Positions 22,645-35,689 of a stretch of 64,000 bases of DNA are shown piece by piece (within the stretch, counting starts at the first letter, position 1; the number at the start of each line of letters is the position of its first letter). The stretch is from positions 62,963,840 through 63,027,839 of the forward strand of contig JAVMKO010000002.1 in the NCBI GenBank assembly GCA_032164245.1, given 5' to 3'. The stretch is from Sternotherus odoratus. Taxonomy: Eukaryota > Chordata > Testudines > Kinosternidae. A model generated the notes under the pieces. That model ran no database searches, was not told the DNA's origin, and was given only the letters and a program-made list of their open reading frames with translations. A program made the translations under genes and the position numbers.

Positions 22645-25600
22645 ATAGTAACTGATCCAAATTATGCTTTGGGTCAGAAACAACAGAGCTTTATGTTATT
22701 TTGGGCACAATAGAAATCTGTAGATAGGAACTCAGTCTCAGGCTGCATTAACTTCCTGAAGTTATTTATTTATTACTAATGATTCTAGGAAGCCACTCTA
22801 TAGAATCAATTAATATTTTTTCTCAGAGCTGCACTTCTGAGAAACAAGTAACGATTCTCAAGAAATGTTATTACTTGCCGTTAACTATTTTTCAGTAAAT
22901 TGCTATAAGCTAGTCAGTTTTCAAACACAATCCTGAACTGTATTTAAATGTAATACACTAGATACAGTTAAAAATTCAGCACTGAAATGTCCAAGGACCT
23001 GCAATAGTCACAGTATCTTCCTATACTTAGACTGGGAAATACCACAATACTGGAATCAGTGCAGAAACACAAATGTTCCATTTTTAATGTCATCCTCCCT
23101 ATCATACACCCAGACCCAGGTAACAAAAGTGGTTCTACTGGGAGAGAAGTGTCGGTTTCAGGTTAATTACTTCAGTGGGAGCCTTATGCAATACTTGAGC
23201 TTAGTCTGTGTGATTACATTGCCTTCTAGTGGCTGGCCCCATAGTCAGAACAGCACAGAGAATTTCTTATAACATGGAACAATACGACAAGGTTAGTATA
23301 TGTAACTACATGCAGAGGCCCTGATGAATTTTTACTATTTTACTAATGGCCAAATAAGAACAGTGCTCTGCACACTTTTGGGCATGGGATAGACTGTATC
23401 AGTCCCTCTTTCTCCTTTTTGTGTCATGTGACTGCTTGGTTTGAGTGCCTTAAGGATTGATTTTCATATATTTTTAGATCCCCAGAATGACTTGTAAAGC
23501 AGGAACAATGGAAGTTTATCAGTTATGCAAGTACAATGGTGCCTGCCCCCAACAAGGATCATCAATAGAGATTGAAACAGACCTCCAGCACTAAGAGAAT
23601 TTGAGCAAAAGAATTAATGACAATCTGGTAACACTATCAGTCTCTTGTCCTCTTACAGGGACCAACCACTACAGAAGGACATGTAGCAGAATCATCCAGG
23701 ACACTCAATCTTCCTCTTTCTGGCCAAAAAAATAGAAAATCTGAATTAAAGCTGCTCCTCCCCATAGTGCTGACCTAACACTCTACAAACATGTTTCTTC
23801 TAGGGAATGAACATAGAGAGAAAATAATCAAAACAGCAACAAAGGAAGTGTTGACTGATTAAACAAAGAAAAGTAGAAAAGTGGAGAGGCAGAATGTTCT
23901 ATCAATCTAGGTACTTATGTGGCCTTTATCATTGTAGTTTCTCAGTGCCTCTTAAGTTAATGGCAGAATTTCGTCCTGAATTTGTCTCTTAGGATACACA
24001 TTGGGCTCCTTAATGTACACTTTCAAATTCTAAATTTTGTGAGGATGGGGGAAGAGTTGCTGTTTTAGTGGGAGAAGGTTTGTTTGTTTGTTTAAGCCAA
24101 TAAGTGTTGTGTGTGTTTATACCAAGGACGAATCTGGCCAACTGGAGCACAGCATGGATGAACAGACTCCACATGTGGAAGTGAGAAAATCAGTGGTGGT
24201 CATTAATGACACAACCAGAGGGAAGATGGAAATCTGATTGGAAAGAATGAAAGAGGCAAGTCATTATCTCAAAAGTATTCACCCTGCAACACCCATCGAA
24301 CAAAACAAGACAGAACAGAAATGAAGAAAGTAGCTTCTGGAAGAGGTTAGCTTACTGGGACACTGAGGCATCCTTCAAAACCGATGGGACTCACATGCAG
24401 GGGGGCCTTCCTCTGAACAAGAGAACCTAACATACTATTGAAGGGTAGAGATGAGTGGGGTGAATATTAAATCAGTGATTGGGTGGAAAGTGACAGGGAA
24501 AGGGAAAAGTAGAAGAAGAAACACAGATTCAGAGTTTTTAAGACCAGCAGGAATCATTATGGTCATCTAGTCTGATCTCCTGCATAATACAAAGTAAGGG
24601 GTTTCCAGTATAGCAAATAAACAAAAGTACTCTGGGGGGCGAGGGGAGGCCTAAACTGTTTATACACAAATGGCGGAAAACAGCTATTAAAAAGATCTGC
24701 AGAAAATGGTGCCTAAGTTATATCCGTGAACTATAATGCAAGGAGTGCATGAACATGACCAGTGTTAAACACTGAGGGATGATAGGCTATTTAAAAGACA
24801 CTGATTGGGAAGATGGGTAGTTTTATATGTCAAAGAAAGACTGGAGAAAAAAAAGAGGGCGACAACATTCAAGGCAGAGGAAACAGAATTATGGCTGCAA
24901 ATTAGAAGCTGCAGTAGAAGCAAAATCATTATAGAAATACAGATTGGCTCACCAGCTCAGGCAGGGGAAGAATATATGATGGTAAGTGAAATTTGAAAGG
25001 CCTGTTACAATAGAACTAAGAAAAATAAAAAGATAATTGCAAGAGATATCAAGACAGATAATAAAAGAGTTTACAACTGTATGGAATAAAAGGAGCCAGA
25101 GGTCACAAGAGACTGTAAGCCCCTGGAGGAAGAGTGAGGGAAATCTAGTGACAGAAGAGGTGGACAAATGACTGTTTTGTCTCAGCGTGTAACCGAATTA
25201 TAATTTTAGCAGAAACAAGAAGAGTACTTCAGTACCAAACACAACTGACCTACGGGAACAGATTCTTGCTGCAGTTTTAAGGACTGTCATTCCTTCTGTT
25301 TAAAATATTTGAAAAAATATTTTGCATTATTTTACAATTTTCAAAAATATTGACCGATGCAAATAATCTTGCTAGCTACAGTCCAGTCTTTGAAACCATT
25401 TGCATTAGTGGATGGTCTCCTTATGGTCATGGACAGGAGTAGGAGATTTCATACTGTATTTAATGGCCTTTCTGACTCCTTGGACACAATATTTCACTAG
25501 TACTACTAGCCTGTCTGTAGTGTCTAGCAGGAATCAAGTGCACTGCTCCTTAGACAGACCTCAGAAGGTCATAGTGGGCAGATTCTCCCCTTCACTAAAA

Positions 25601-25650
25601 GCACAATCACACAAAGGCTTCAGGAAACATTGTGAAATGCAACAGGTTTA
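22645..25650. other. Intergenic DNA with one CR1 scrap
   Basis: Mostly unclassified. At about 24541-24595, CATCTAGTCTGATCTCCTGC resembles the minus-strand CR1 3' end. Other short ORFs have no domain. Confidence 0.5.
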
Positions 25651-25654
25651 ATTG

Positions 25655-26480
25655 CCAGCAACGGTCACCCAAGTAATTATAGGTCTGTCAGCCTGACATT
25701 GATACCTGGCAAAATAATGGTTTGGCTGATCTGTGGCTCAATGAATGAAGAATTAATGGAAGGTAATATAATTAATGCAAATCAACACAAGTTTATGGAA
25801 AATAGATCTTGTCAAATTCACTTGATAGTATTTTTTAAGGAGATTACGTGTTTGCTTGAAAAAGGTAATAGTTTTTAAATAACATACTTAGATTTTTGTA
25901 AGGTATTTGACTTGGCATTGCATAACATTTTGATTAAGAACCTAGACTGATAGGAAATTTATGTAGTACACATTCAATGGATTAAAAACTGGCTAACTGA
26001 TAGGTCTCAAAATGAACGAAGAGTACTTGTGGCACCTTAGAGACTAATAAATTCATTTTGGCATAAGCTTTCGTGAGCTAAAACCCACTTCATCAGATGC
26101 ATCCAAGAAAGCTTATGCCCAAATAAATTTGTTAGTCTTTACGGTGCCACAAGTACTCCTCATTCTTTTTGTGGATACAGACTAACAATCTACCATGCTG
26201 AAACGCCTCTCAAAATATACTTGTAAATGGGAAATCCTCCAGGAGTGGGGGTGGTTTTAGAGGTGTCCCACAAGAATCTATTCTTGTTTAACATTTTTAT
26301 CAATGACCCAGAAGAAACTATAAAACTACTGATAAAGTTTGCAGCTGCCAGGAAGACTGAGGGAGTGGTAAATAATAAATAGATTGAGAGCAATATGGAT
26401 CACTTCGTAAACTGGGTACAAGCAAACAATGTGTATTTCAATATAGCCAAATACAGTCAAACACAGAGAAAGAGAAGAAC
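25655..26480 (+). pseudogene. CR1 LINE reverse transcriptase fragment, old
   Basis: Broken frames read NYRSVSLTLIPGK, then QHKFMENRSCQIHL, FRGVPQESILFNIFIND and IKFAA, the order of CR1 ORF2 reverse-transcriptase motifs. In the last of these the catalytic FADD is lost. Stops and shifts are frequent. A fold-back MITE splits the copy at 26014-26208, with both flanks aligning to CR1. Confidence 0.8.
26014..26208. mobile_element. Fold-back MITE with perfect 8-bp target duplication
   Basis: CTCAAAAT occurs at 26006-26013 and again at 26209-26216, exactly flanking a 195-bp element. The two halves are near-complementary: GAGTACTTGTGGCACCTTAG and TACGGTGCCACAAGTACTCC; GCATAAGCTTTCGTGAGC and AAGAAAGCTTATGCCC. 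An 8-bp duplication suggests hAT-type insertion. Confidence 0.85.
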
Positions 26481-26484
26481 ATAG

Positions 26485-27705
26485 GCCATACTCACAGGAT
26501 GGGGGTTCTTATCCTGGCAAGCAGTGATTCTGAAAAAAAATATATGGAGCAATGGTGGATAATCTGCTGAACATGAGTTCCCAGTTCAACACTGTGTGGG
26601 CAAATGGGATCTTTGGCTGTATAAAAAGTAGAATATTGAATAGGAGCTAAAAGTCTCTACAGTTTGAGCTAAATTGCTAGGCACTGTAGAGTTGGGAGCT
26701 GTAACTCACTCACATGCTCTATAGCTTAGGCACAGAGGGGTCCATATAACACACTGACTAGAGGGTTGCAGAACTTCGCTGGACAGAGGAACCTTGTTCC
26801 AACATGTAACACTGGATTCCCATTCCACAGTGGCTTCAATTCAAGGTCTTGGGCCACATCTTTAATGTCCTGAATTGACTAAGGCCCAGTTCCTTTGAAA
26901 GACCACCTCCTTCTTCACTTCCCTGCTAAAAAAGCTGTGATCACCAGGTATAATATAGCTATTGATACCCAGAGCTTGGGTCAAGGTATTCTCAACCAAG
27001 GGTGTTCAGCTAAAGAATTCTGCCTCAGGAGAGAAAAATGAACCAGATTATCCACTTTTAAGAAACAAGGCACGATTCAGCAGTCTACTCTTAGTAGAGT
27101 TAACACACCAACCCCATCAGGAATATATCCGCCCCTACCCCTTAAGGGTGGGAAAGAATGCTCGCATTAAAATTCCTGTATTTGGCACCATTTTACATTG
27201 ATTGGTGCAATATACTGTAAATAGAGAGATACTTGGGGTTAGGTTCTGCATTCTTGCACATCCAAAATTCCCATGTAAGTCATTTATATATTCAATGTAT
27301 TATTGCAATTCTGCACTCCTGTGCTGTGTGTGTATATTAATATCTATATCTATAATCTGAAACTGAAGTATAGGGAGCATTTCTCAACAATACCACAGAG
27401 AATCATTAACAATGCAATATTTTAAAATGCCCAATTGCCACATCCTTTGTATGCTTTTTTTAAAATTAAAGACAAGAAGCCAGGCCCCCCATTGTGCTAC
27501 ACACTCTACATGCACGTGTACCAAAACCAACAGTCTCTGACCCAAAAATCTTCCATTTCCACTACATTATTAATCTTGAATTTCCTAATGACTGCACTGT
27601 GTTAACTGCTGGGAATTCTTGGATTGGCAGTGAGACCAGGATTGCATTTGTCCAACTCATTGCCAGATTTCTGAACGGAAGAGGCATAGATCACAATTCT
27701 TCTGG
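26485..27705. other. Intergenic DNA, nothing recognised
   Basis: AT-rich, no supported ORF or repeat. Confidence 0.5.
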
Positions 27706-27714
27706 CATGCTTAG

Positions 27715-28210
27715 CAGCTGAGGCACAGTACTGCATACATGGGCCAAGCCGTTCCCTGTCCGTTCCCTGGTCCCACTCCAACTCTTCTTCTTTCTCGCCC
27801 CCATTCCGCCCCTTTCCGTCCCCATTCTGCCCACTGGAGGCCTCGGAAAGAGGAGGTGAAGAAGCACATGTGAGTGGTGAGCGGCTGGTCAGCAGATGGG
27901 GAGGGATGCTCAGGTGAGGGGGTAAAGAAGCACACATAGCAGCCAGGCAGGGGCCTTGGGGAGGGTGTGAGTGAAGGTGTGTGCAATGGTGGGGGCTTTG
28001 GGGAAGGAGATAAAGAGACATGTGCAGCAGGTGGGAAGGGGGCCTCTGGTAAAGGGGCGGGCAGGGGCTGCCCTCTGGGGAGGGGGAACGATAGGCTGGA
28101 GGTGAAGCATGGGCAGGATTTTGGAGGGAGGAGGCCAAGCCAGGATGGGCCTCAGGGCAGGGCCACTGTCCAGGCACGCCCAGCCTCCCGAAATGGAGGA
28201 GTCAGGTGCT
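27715..28210. repeat. GC- and purine-rich low-complexity block
   Basis: The plus strand is strongly G/A-rich from about 27830, with loosely repeated units near 60-70 bp such as AAGAAGCACA followed by GGGGAGGG and GTGAGTG. The start (27745-27830) is pyrimidine-rich. ORFs on either strand are low-complexity products. It may be a decayed repeat; I cannot name it. Confidence 0.5.
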
Positions 28211-28696
28211 GCCCAACTGCATACACGGTGTAAAGATTGGTGAATAGATGGATTCTTTTAAACAACTGGCATGATTTAAATTTTCAAAAAATCTTGTCAA
28301 TTGGAAATGGAGGCCACTCAAAGGCCGTGCAGTTGATACAAAATTTTACTGGCAACTTTCATCCTGCTTCTGTTCCTTGAAATAGATGGGGCTGAAAAGT
28401 TAATACTCTGTTTTAATCAAATGCCCCCCTCCTGAATGTGTGCAGGAGAAGGGAACTAGCTCACAAAGAGAAAACATTCCAGCCTAATATGATCCCATGG
28501 ACTTGTAAACGAGAACCTCCTGAAAGGTACTGAGGACCATCTACTTTCATTGACGTTAATGGCAGAAGATGTTACTAAGCCTTTTGCCGGAGCTTCTAGC
28601 ACCTTGTAGGATTGGCCCATCTAAGAGAAAACCCATTTTCATTCAGACCAAATTGAATCAAGCTGTGGTAAATATGGGGAATGCACTTGGGATAGG

Positions 28697-28875
28697 CTTA
28701 GTCCATGTCTACAGTATGGGGACTATAGCTAGCTTAACCTCACAGTGTAGACATGACCTGCTGAGATGAAAGGGGGCTTTCTATTGCTGTAGCAACTCCA
28801 CCTCTCCAAGCAACGATGGCTAGGTTGACGGAGGCATTGTTGACCTAACTTTGTGTGTGCACTGGGGGGTTAAGT
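28697..28875. mobile_element. Possible MITE of the GTCTACA family
   Basis: TTAGTCCATGTCTACAGTAT on the left, TTAACCTCACAGTGTAGACA in the centre and GTTGACCTAACTTTGTGTG on the right resemble turtle MITEs that start near TGTCTACA. Ends are too diverged to define. Confidence 0.4.
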
Positions 28876-28879
28876 TGTC

Positions 28880-31385
28880 AGACTCCCTCTCAATTGGATT
28901 ATCATTGTACATAAAACACCCACTAATTTTGTAAACACCAGCAACTGCTAACATCCTCTTCCCTCCACGTGCAAACACACCCCACAGACCCATCCTCTTT
29001 TTTCCCTTTGGAAAAAAGCACAGAAATAAGTTTTTCCTCCAATATTTTGCTAGCCTGGCTAATAAGGTACTAAATTCCTGTCAATTATAGTTTTTAATCT
29101 TATTAAGGTAGTATGCTTCCACCAGAATTTTACAGAGCCAGGCAAAATAATGTGACAACATGGACGAGCACAAAAGAACAGTTAAAATGTTAATTATATT
29201 TTGAATGATAAAAAAGGACCCTGATAATGTATTTATTTATAATTGTATTCTCTCCTTTAGAAATAGTGCAGATATTCCAGAAAATCAATTTTCATCTGTG
29301 TTCCAGATTCCTGTCTGCAATAATATAGAAAAGGCTGTAATACTGCATGCCACTTAAACTCAACAGGCACATGAGGATTCAAAGTGCTTCAATATCTATG
29401 CTGGCCATAGCACACTAATTAAACATAAAACTGCTTGTCCTTAATATTCTAGTACTTCAGAAAGATAAATGGACATACCAGGCAACATGGAACCATATTA
29501 GCAATATTGCTGATGAGGTAAGGCATTCATCAGGAGCTCTGAGGTCTATTTTTAAATTAAGCTTGAAGTCTATTTTGTGGTAGAGCACATAAAAATACAA
29601 GGCCTGGTATTCCACTGCTTTGTGCTTTGTATAATCATGCAGAGCTTGAGGACAGGTTGAGAAGAGTCAGATCCACGCAGTTCATTCAAAGTTGTGTTTG
29701 TCCCTGGTGGCATGCTGTCATAGTACCTGTACCGCACATCAATTTGTTCTTAATAGGGAAAAGCTCAGAAATATATTCTGATTTTTAACGTGCAGCTTCC
29801 AGATAACTGTTCTATTATGCTGAGGGTCAGTAGAGCCAGGGGGACGGTCACTACCACTCATGCCAGGAAGTGCAAGTCTAGCTGGCAACACCAGGGGAAG
29901 ACATCAGCACTAGGTGTAGGACAGGAACAAATTAATTTCTCTAGAAATCAAGGGGGAACAAGGAACTAGACTGATTCTCAAAGTCACACTCTGGTTTCTG
30001 GTCTGTTCCTGGGGCAGTGCAGCTATATGCTGCATCTTACTCAGGGTTTGTGGCAAAGTCAATAATTGAGTCCATAGCAAGAGAGTCTTAATATTTATTG
30101 ATCAGGAACAGAATTGGCCTGTTCTTTTGTACACATTGTTATTAAGGAGAAGTGAACTCTAAGCATTACTTAGAATATGCCACCACATTCAATCCTTGGG
30201 CAGGTTTTTCCTAGAAAATTAAGCTGTGTGTTAGAACTTCACCGAGGTTGGAACCTATCACAAATTCCTTCCACATAGCACACATCAGATCAAAACAAAG
30301 GAATGTTGGGCTGAGAGACATTGCAGTTCAGAAAAGTATTATGCATCATACATTCCTGTCTTCCCTTGAACGTGGGGTATTTTGCCATTTTTATATACTT
30401 TACCTGACAGAGGAATGTATTACACCAAAATAATGGCAGCTGCCTTTCAACATGGACGACTGGCTTTCACATTCAGTGAACTCTTCATACTTTTGACGGT
30501 AAGAGATTTGTGCAGGCTCTTATATATTGATATTCATTACCTGTACAGTTTGCATACCAGACGCACAAATAGCCCAATCAATAATATGAGCTCCTATTGA
30601 CTATCTATTCCTACTCTGAAATGGGATGTCAAGCTTCAATTGATTTACATTCACACATGATGTAAACATACCGGTAATTTAAAATTAACATGTACAAGAT
30701 AGAGCACATGCTATTATTACCATGCAGAATAACCCAGAGGACATACTGTAGCACAAAGCTGGTATATTGGACAGAATTAGTCAATAGAATGTAATTTACT
30801 ATCTAAATGTACTACAGGCTAGAAATGCCATGGACTGCTGCAAAACAGTAGTGATCTCCTTTCCAGCAGTAGCTAAACATTGCTCCTTATTGCGCCAGAG
30901 AAATGAACACTCACATATATCCTGACATCTTCACTGACTTGGAAATTGATTAAAATACAAAGATTCACATGCATTGTGTTATATAAATGTTTACATGACT
31001 GCATTTTAAAACTGGATTTTAGTGCTGCTTGCAGTGGTGTAATATTTCTTTCTTTTCCCAAGTTATAGATAGGATTGCCTGCCGTTCTGTGTGTATATCC
31101 CCCACAAAACACATTAAACGTACGGTTATGGTTGCTCAACTGTATTCCCTAGCAACAGAGTCATTAAAAACCCAGGAAATCTCAAATTAAGCCAACATTC
31201 ACATCTATCCCAACCTCAGTTAATATACCTTACCACTTAAACATCATCTGCCTTAGTATTTGTTTGGGGCCCTCTTCCACAGTATTTGAGTATCTAATAA
31301 TCTTTAATGCATTTATCTAAACAGTACCCTTGTGAAAAGCGAAGAGCTACTATCCTCATGGGGACCTGAGTCAGGAAGAGAACTA
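28880..31385. other. Intergenic DNA, nothing recognised
   Basis: AT-rich, no supported gene. Short ORFs at 30248-30600 and 30873-31139 have no domain. Confidence 0.5.
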
Positions 31386-31800
31386 GGCTGTGTCTACATT
31401 GCTACTTCCAGCACTAAAACTTTTGTCGTTCAGGGGTGTGAAAAAGTACCCCCCGAGCGACAAAAGTTTTAGCACTGAAAAACACCAGTATAGACAGCAC
31501 TTTATCACCAGGAGCTACCACTACACATTCACGGTGGGGGAGGAGGGGTGTTGGTTTGTTGTTTGATTTTTTTAAATTGCCAGGAGAGCTCTCCCCTGGC
31601 GATAAAGCGTGTCTACGCTGCCCATGTCACAGTGCTGTTACATGGATAGTGTACACATACCCTAAGTCATTTGCCCACGTCATAGTGCTTTACCGTGGGC
31701 AGTGTAGACATATCCTAAGTGATTTGCCCAAGGTTATACACAAAGTCTGTGGTGGAGCAGGAACATGAACCCAAATCTTAGGCCCTCACCATAGGACCAA
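31320..31800 (+). mobile_element. MIR-type SINE split by a MITE
   Basis: The left piece ends ATCCTCATGGGGACCTGAG. The right piece resumes TGATTTGCCCAAGGTTATAC, ACAAAGTCTGTGGTGGAGCAG. Together they read like the conserved core of a MIR/CORE-SINE interrupted by the insertion. Confidence 0.6.
31388..31714. mobile_element. MITE (TGTCTACA ends) inserted in a MIR-like SINE
   Basis: The left end AGGCTGTGTCTACATTGC pairs with the right end, which on the other strand reads AGGATATGTCTACACTGCCC. Interior GCGACAAAAGTTTTAGCAC pairs with AGCACTAAAACTTTTGTCGT. A 50-bp unit beginning AGTGCTG and ending CATTTGCCCA is duplicated near the right end (31631-31730). Confidence 0.65.
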
Positions 31801-31810
31801 CATAGTACCT

Positions 31811-34428
31811 AAATTCAGATTCCTTGGCTCCACAACATGCTTCCTCTTTCAGTTCTAACCACAATTCAGTTTTTCCCCACTCACACTCAGTTGCAGGATA
31901 GCTGTGGTAGCAACACTAAAGATATGGTGCACCGAGGGCTCCCCACAGTGCCTTAGCTCCAATTGGACACCAGCCAGCAGTGCTTCAACAAGCCCAGAGG
32001 GATGGGGAGTGGCTACATAGGCAAAGGATTGTGGGGTGAATGGGGGAACCTGCAGCATGATATATCTAGTATGATACTACTGCACTGGGTTATCAAAACT
32101 TAATTGGAAAGGAGTCCCTAACTGATCCTATCCTTCCAAAACAGGCGTCTTCTGAACACTGTTCAACTAACCAACCAACCCACCCACCCACTACTACACA
32201 CAAACCAGGCATACTGAGTGGCTAAGGCAGAGGATATAAAACTGAAGAAATCAAATACAGAACAGAAAAGCTTCCCGGGAGAGTTAAAAATAAGAGTTTT
32301 CGCCTTTACCAACTGATAATAGATTTGACACATGAGTAGATTCTACTTGAATACTAAACATGGTGGCAGAAATATTCTTTTGGTCCAACAATTGTAGCTT
32401 CCTCTTTACTGGGATGAACAGCTTTTTCAAAACGCCTTCACAGATGGGGGCATGTGTCTTCTGGGAAGCTGGCCCATTAAGGGGAGGTCTTTGCCAGTGA
32501 AGCCCTGGAAATAGTTTCTGGAATAAAACTGGTTGAGATAGTACAGGCTGTCTTTGACCATAACAGAATTATTCTTCAGCACAGTAGAAAGTTCTGGCAG
32601 AAATCTCTTGCATCTCAGACTAAGAATTTCTTAGTAGTTGATTGAACAGGGAACTGTGGTCCATCTGAACCATTTCCAAAATGGAGAATGCCATCCCACC
32701 ACTCAGTCAGAGCTCTACTGAGCTACTCTACTGTGGAAGCAGGGAACTATCCCCCGTAGGAGATTCTCATGCCTCTGGTTCAACATTCAGTAGCCAGCTG
32801 TTTTGCTCATCCTTGAAGTCTTACTTTTTGGTTAGTCTATCCTCTTGGCTAACAGTAAGCAGTTTAGAGCTAGCCTTCCTGGACTCCACTTAACAGCTGT
32901 CCTTCTGTAGCGTAAGGAGACCCGGGTTCTGGTGATGGGACCTCCTCACTTGCTAGATTTAGAGGATGGCTCAGAAAACTCGAGGAATTTTGTGGCATAG
33001 TAACCTAGTTAGGTTCATTGCCTCTCTGTACATAGAAGATTTTTTATCCTTTTTCTTTTTTTCACCTCACAATACTGTTACAGATCAAGAGAGACAAAGA
33101 TCAACAAAACCTTTCATTTCTGCAAAGAAAAATAGGATAAAAATAAAATGCTTTTTACCAGGGGTCACCAAGGCTGATTCGATACCAAGATATCATGGGC
33201 CAGATGACAAAGAATCACAGGAAAAAATCATGTTCTTGTAACAACAAACAAGGAACTTAATCAGAATAAGGAAAATAGTATTATCCCTAAAGCTACGCTG
33301 CCTCTCTCTGTGCTTCGCTGCAGAGCTTCTGACAGGAATCCCCACAGCTGCTCACCTGTCTGGTTTCCTGCTACAGATTTCAAGGAACAGTACTTGTATA
33401 TTCACATTATGGTGACGGCAGCTTTCAAAATGCCTAAGAACTGAAGCTTTGGTGCTGAACTGTCACTGAAGAGTCTTAAGTAGAGTTTGGAATTGAGAAA
33501 ATACCAGCCAACTGACCCCTTTTTTCCCCTTTGCATTCCTTTTTTGCTTTCTTATTGGTGATCGGAAAAGCCATAACGTACCAAAGCTGCAGACTGGTCC
33601 ACAGGTAGGCAGTTGCAGTGTACAAGTGTATCCCCCACTTCTTTCTCATTTAGACCATCGCAGCCAGTGTTTTAAAATAAAACGCCCAAACAAACGAACA
33701 AAGAGGCCCAATGATTAGAAAGAAACAAACAAAAAAAATCAGAGTAGCTGCAATTGCAACTGACTTCTTAAGAGATAGAGAAAAGAAAACAAGGAAGCTG
33801 TCACCAGAGGACTAAAAAATGACCCAATATTTCTCTAGCCATGTCTGACCCATCTGTTTTTCTGTTCTGATGAAAGGAAACCAACCCATCATTCAAGAAT
33901 TGATGTGCTGAGAGTGCTGAAATAAAAACTAGCTCTAGCTCATGATTTACTGGTTATTATTTTTTCTTAGCTAAAACACCTCCACTCCACTAAATCTAAT
34001 ATGAATTTTAAATTATTCATTAATGATTTAGTAAGTTGACTCATAAAACTGCTCCCTTGAAAGATTGTCTGATCTTTATTTAAAATTGGAAATTAAACCA
34101 TTTGAAACTCCCAGACTTTTCTGTCTATGATTATATTTCATACTAGTTATACAATTCTATTTATATTCAGTATTTTGCTACTTAAGAAAGATACCACCAT
34201 GCTATTTAGCATTTGGTGATCAGGAGAGCTTCACAGGACACATATCTTCGTTGCTTCAATCTGGTAAATTCTAGCTATGCCAAGACAGATTAAGCTATTA
34301 GAATTTGGTCAACAGGATTTTGGTCCCCAAAACAAGAAATAATATAAAACTTATTTGACAAATTGATTGTTTATTTGAGATTCCCAAACCACCGGGAATG
34401 CTGCTTCATATTGACTAAATTCATATTG
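31811..34428. other. Intergenic DNA, nothing recognised
   Basis: No credible coding sequence. A short CCAACCCACCCACCCACTAC tract lies at 32174-32193. Confidence 0.5.
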
Positions 34429-34433
34429 GTCCT

Positions 34434-34883
34434 TGTGGCAGGGCAAGGGTAAAAAACCCGTGAATGCCCTGCCCCTGCAGGCTAAACCCTGCTTTCTGGC
34501 AGGAAGGCCAGGGGCAGAGGCGGGGAGTGGCCAGCAGGGAGCCCAGCTGGGAACCCTACTGAAGGCTAGCTCACAACACTAGGCTGGGCTAAATGGGTAC
34601 AGCTGGGACTGGGAGCTGAGAGGGCTAGAAAAGCCCTGAGCCCTACTCAGTTAGAAGGCAAGCCAAGAGGGAGACAGGAGGCTGCTGCTGCTGTCTCCTC
34701 ACTGTGGACAATGTGCCTCAGAGGCCTGGAGACCCTGGAGCCAGGACAGAAACCACTAGACTTGCACTGTAAATAAAGGACACTTGGAGTACACCAGAAA
34801 AGGGTGGAGAGAGCTTCATTTTTGAAAAGCCAGAACACAGGGCACAGGGGGAAGCCAGAGAGCCCTGTGCGGACCCTGTGACA
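34434..34883 (+). mobile_element. Solo LTR with 5-bp target duplication
   Basis: A 450-bp block starts TGTGGCAGGG and ends CCCTGTGACA, the TG..CA form of LTRs, and is flanked by GTCCT at 34429-34433 and 34884-34888. AATAAA lies at 34772-34777, about 105 bases before the end. It is more GC-rich than its surroundings. No internal retroviral genes adjoin, so it is a solo LTR left by recombination. A 5-bp duplication fits Ty3/Gypsy elements and several endogenous retrovirus groups; the family is not assigned. Orientation is inferred from the signal. Confidence 0.8.
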
Positions 34884-34888
34884 GTCCT

Positions 34889-35685
34889 GCCATCCCATCT
34901 GCTCAGTTAGGTAGATTTTAGGATTTCAGAGACGGCAGGTTCCTCATTGGAGACAAATTAGTAACTTAGGGCCTAAGTCCAAGACTACTTAAGTCTTTCA
35001 GTTGACATCAGTGGGCTCTGGATCTGGCCAGACAGTGTGAATATTACCGCTTGGACAATTATTTTCTTAATATATACACAGGCCCTTTAGACCGGGCACA
35101 AAAATAGCACACATAGTTCACCAAGACTTCAGGGTGCTGGAACACCTGTATTCCAGCACTTTATTCCAATTCTGCCTCATTCCAACATTCTAGCTCTTAA
35201 ACTCTAGCCTAAGCTTCCTCCACCTTCCTTTTCCAAAACCCCATCTTCTCTTACCGCCCAGCCTCTCCTGTTCTTAATCCCAAACATCATAATAGAGTTG
35301 GATAGCTGCTCTGCAACACAAAGAAAAACACCTCAGCCAGGACTTGGTGTGACCTGTCAAGTGCTTTCTCTCTCCAGACCAGACAAAATAATATTCTTAC
35401 CTACTCATGTACCACCCTTAATATCGCATATGTCAGATCCTCTGAAGTAGTTTTGACCAGGCCCTAATAAGTTTGATTCTTTTATGGGGAATGTCAAAAC
35501 ATGTATACACCTCCCCACCCAGTACTTGAGTATCCTGTATTGTGTTATAACTGTTATCCTAACACCATTTTCACTAAATAAATAATAATAATAATCTGAT
35601 GCCCTACAACTGGTGTTATTAGCACTAAAGCCATATACAGCCATTTATGTACAGCAGTGTACATGGCATGCATCCAACAAAGTGG
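34889..35685. other. Intergenic DNA, nothing recognised
   Basis: AT-rich, no supported feature apart from a short ATA-type microsatellite near 35576-35594. Confidence 0.5.
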
Positions 35686-35689
35686 GTAT

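Noticed and set aside
27602..28177. 191-codon minus-strand ORF rich in Pro and Ser
   Set aside because: Low-complexity product of a purine-rich block; no domain and no splice context.
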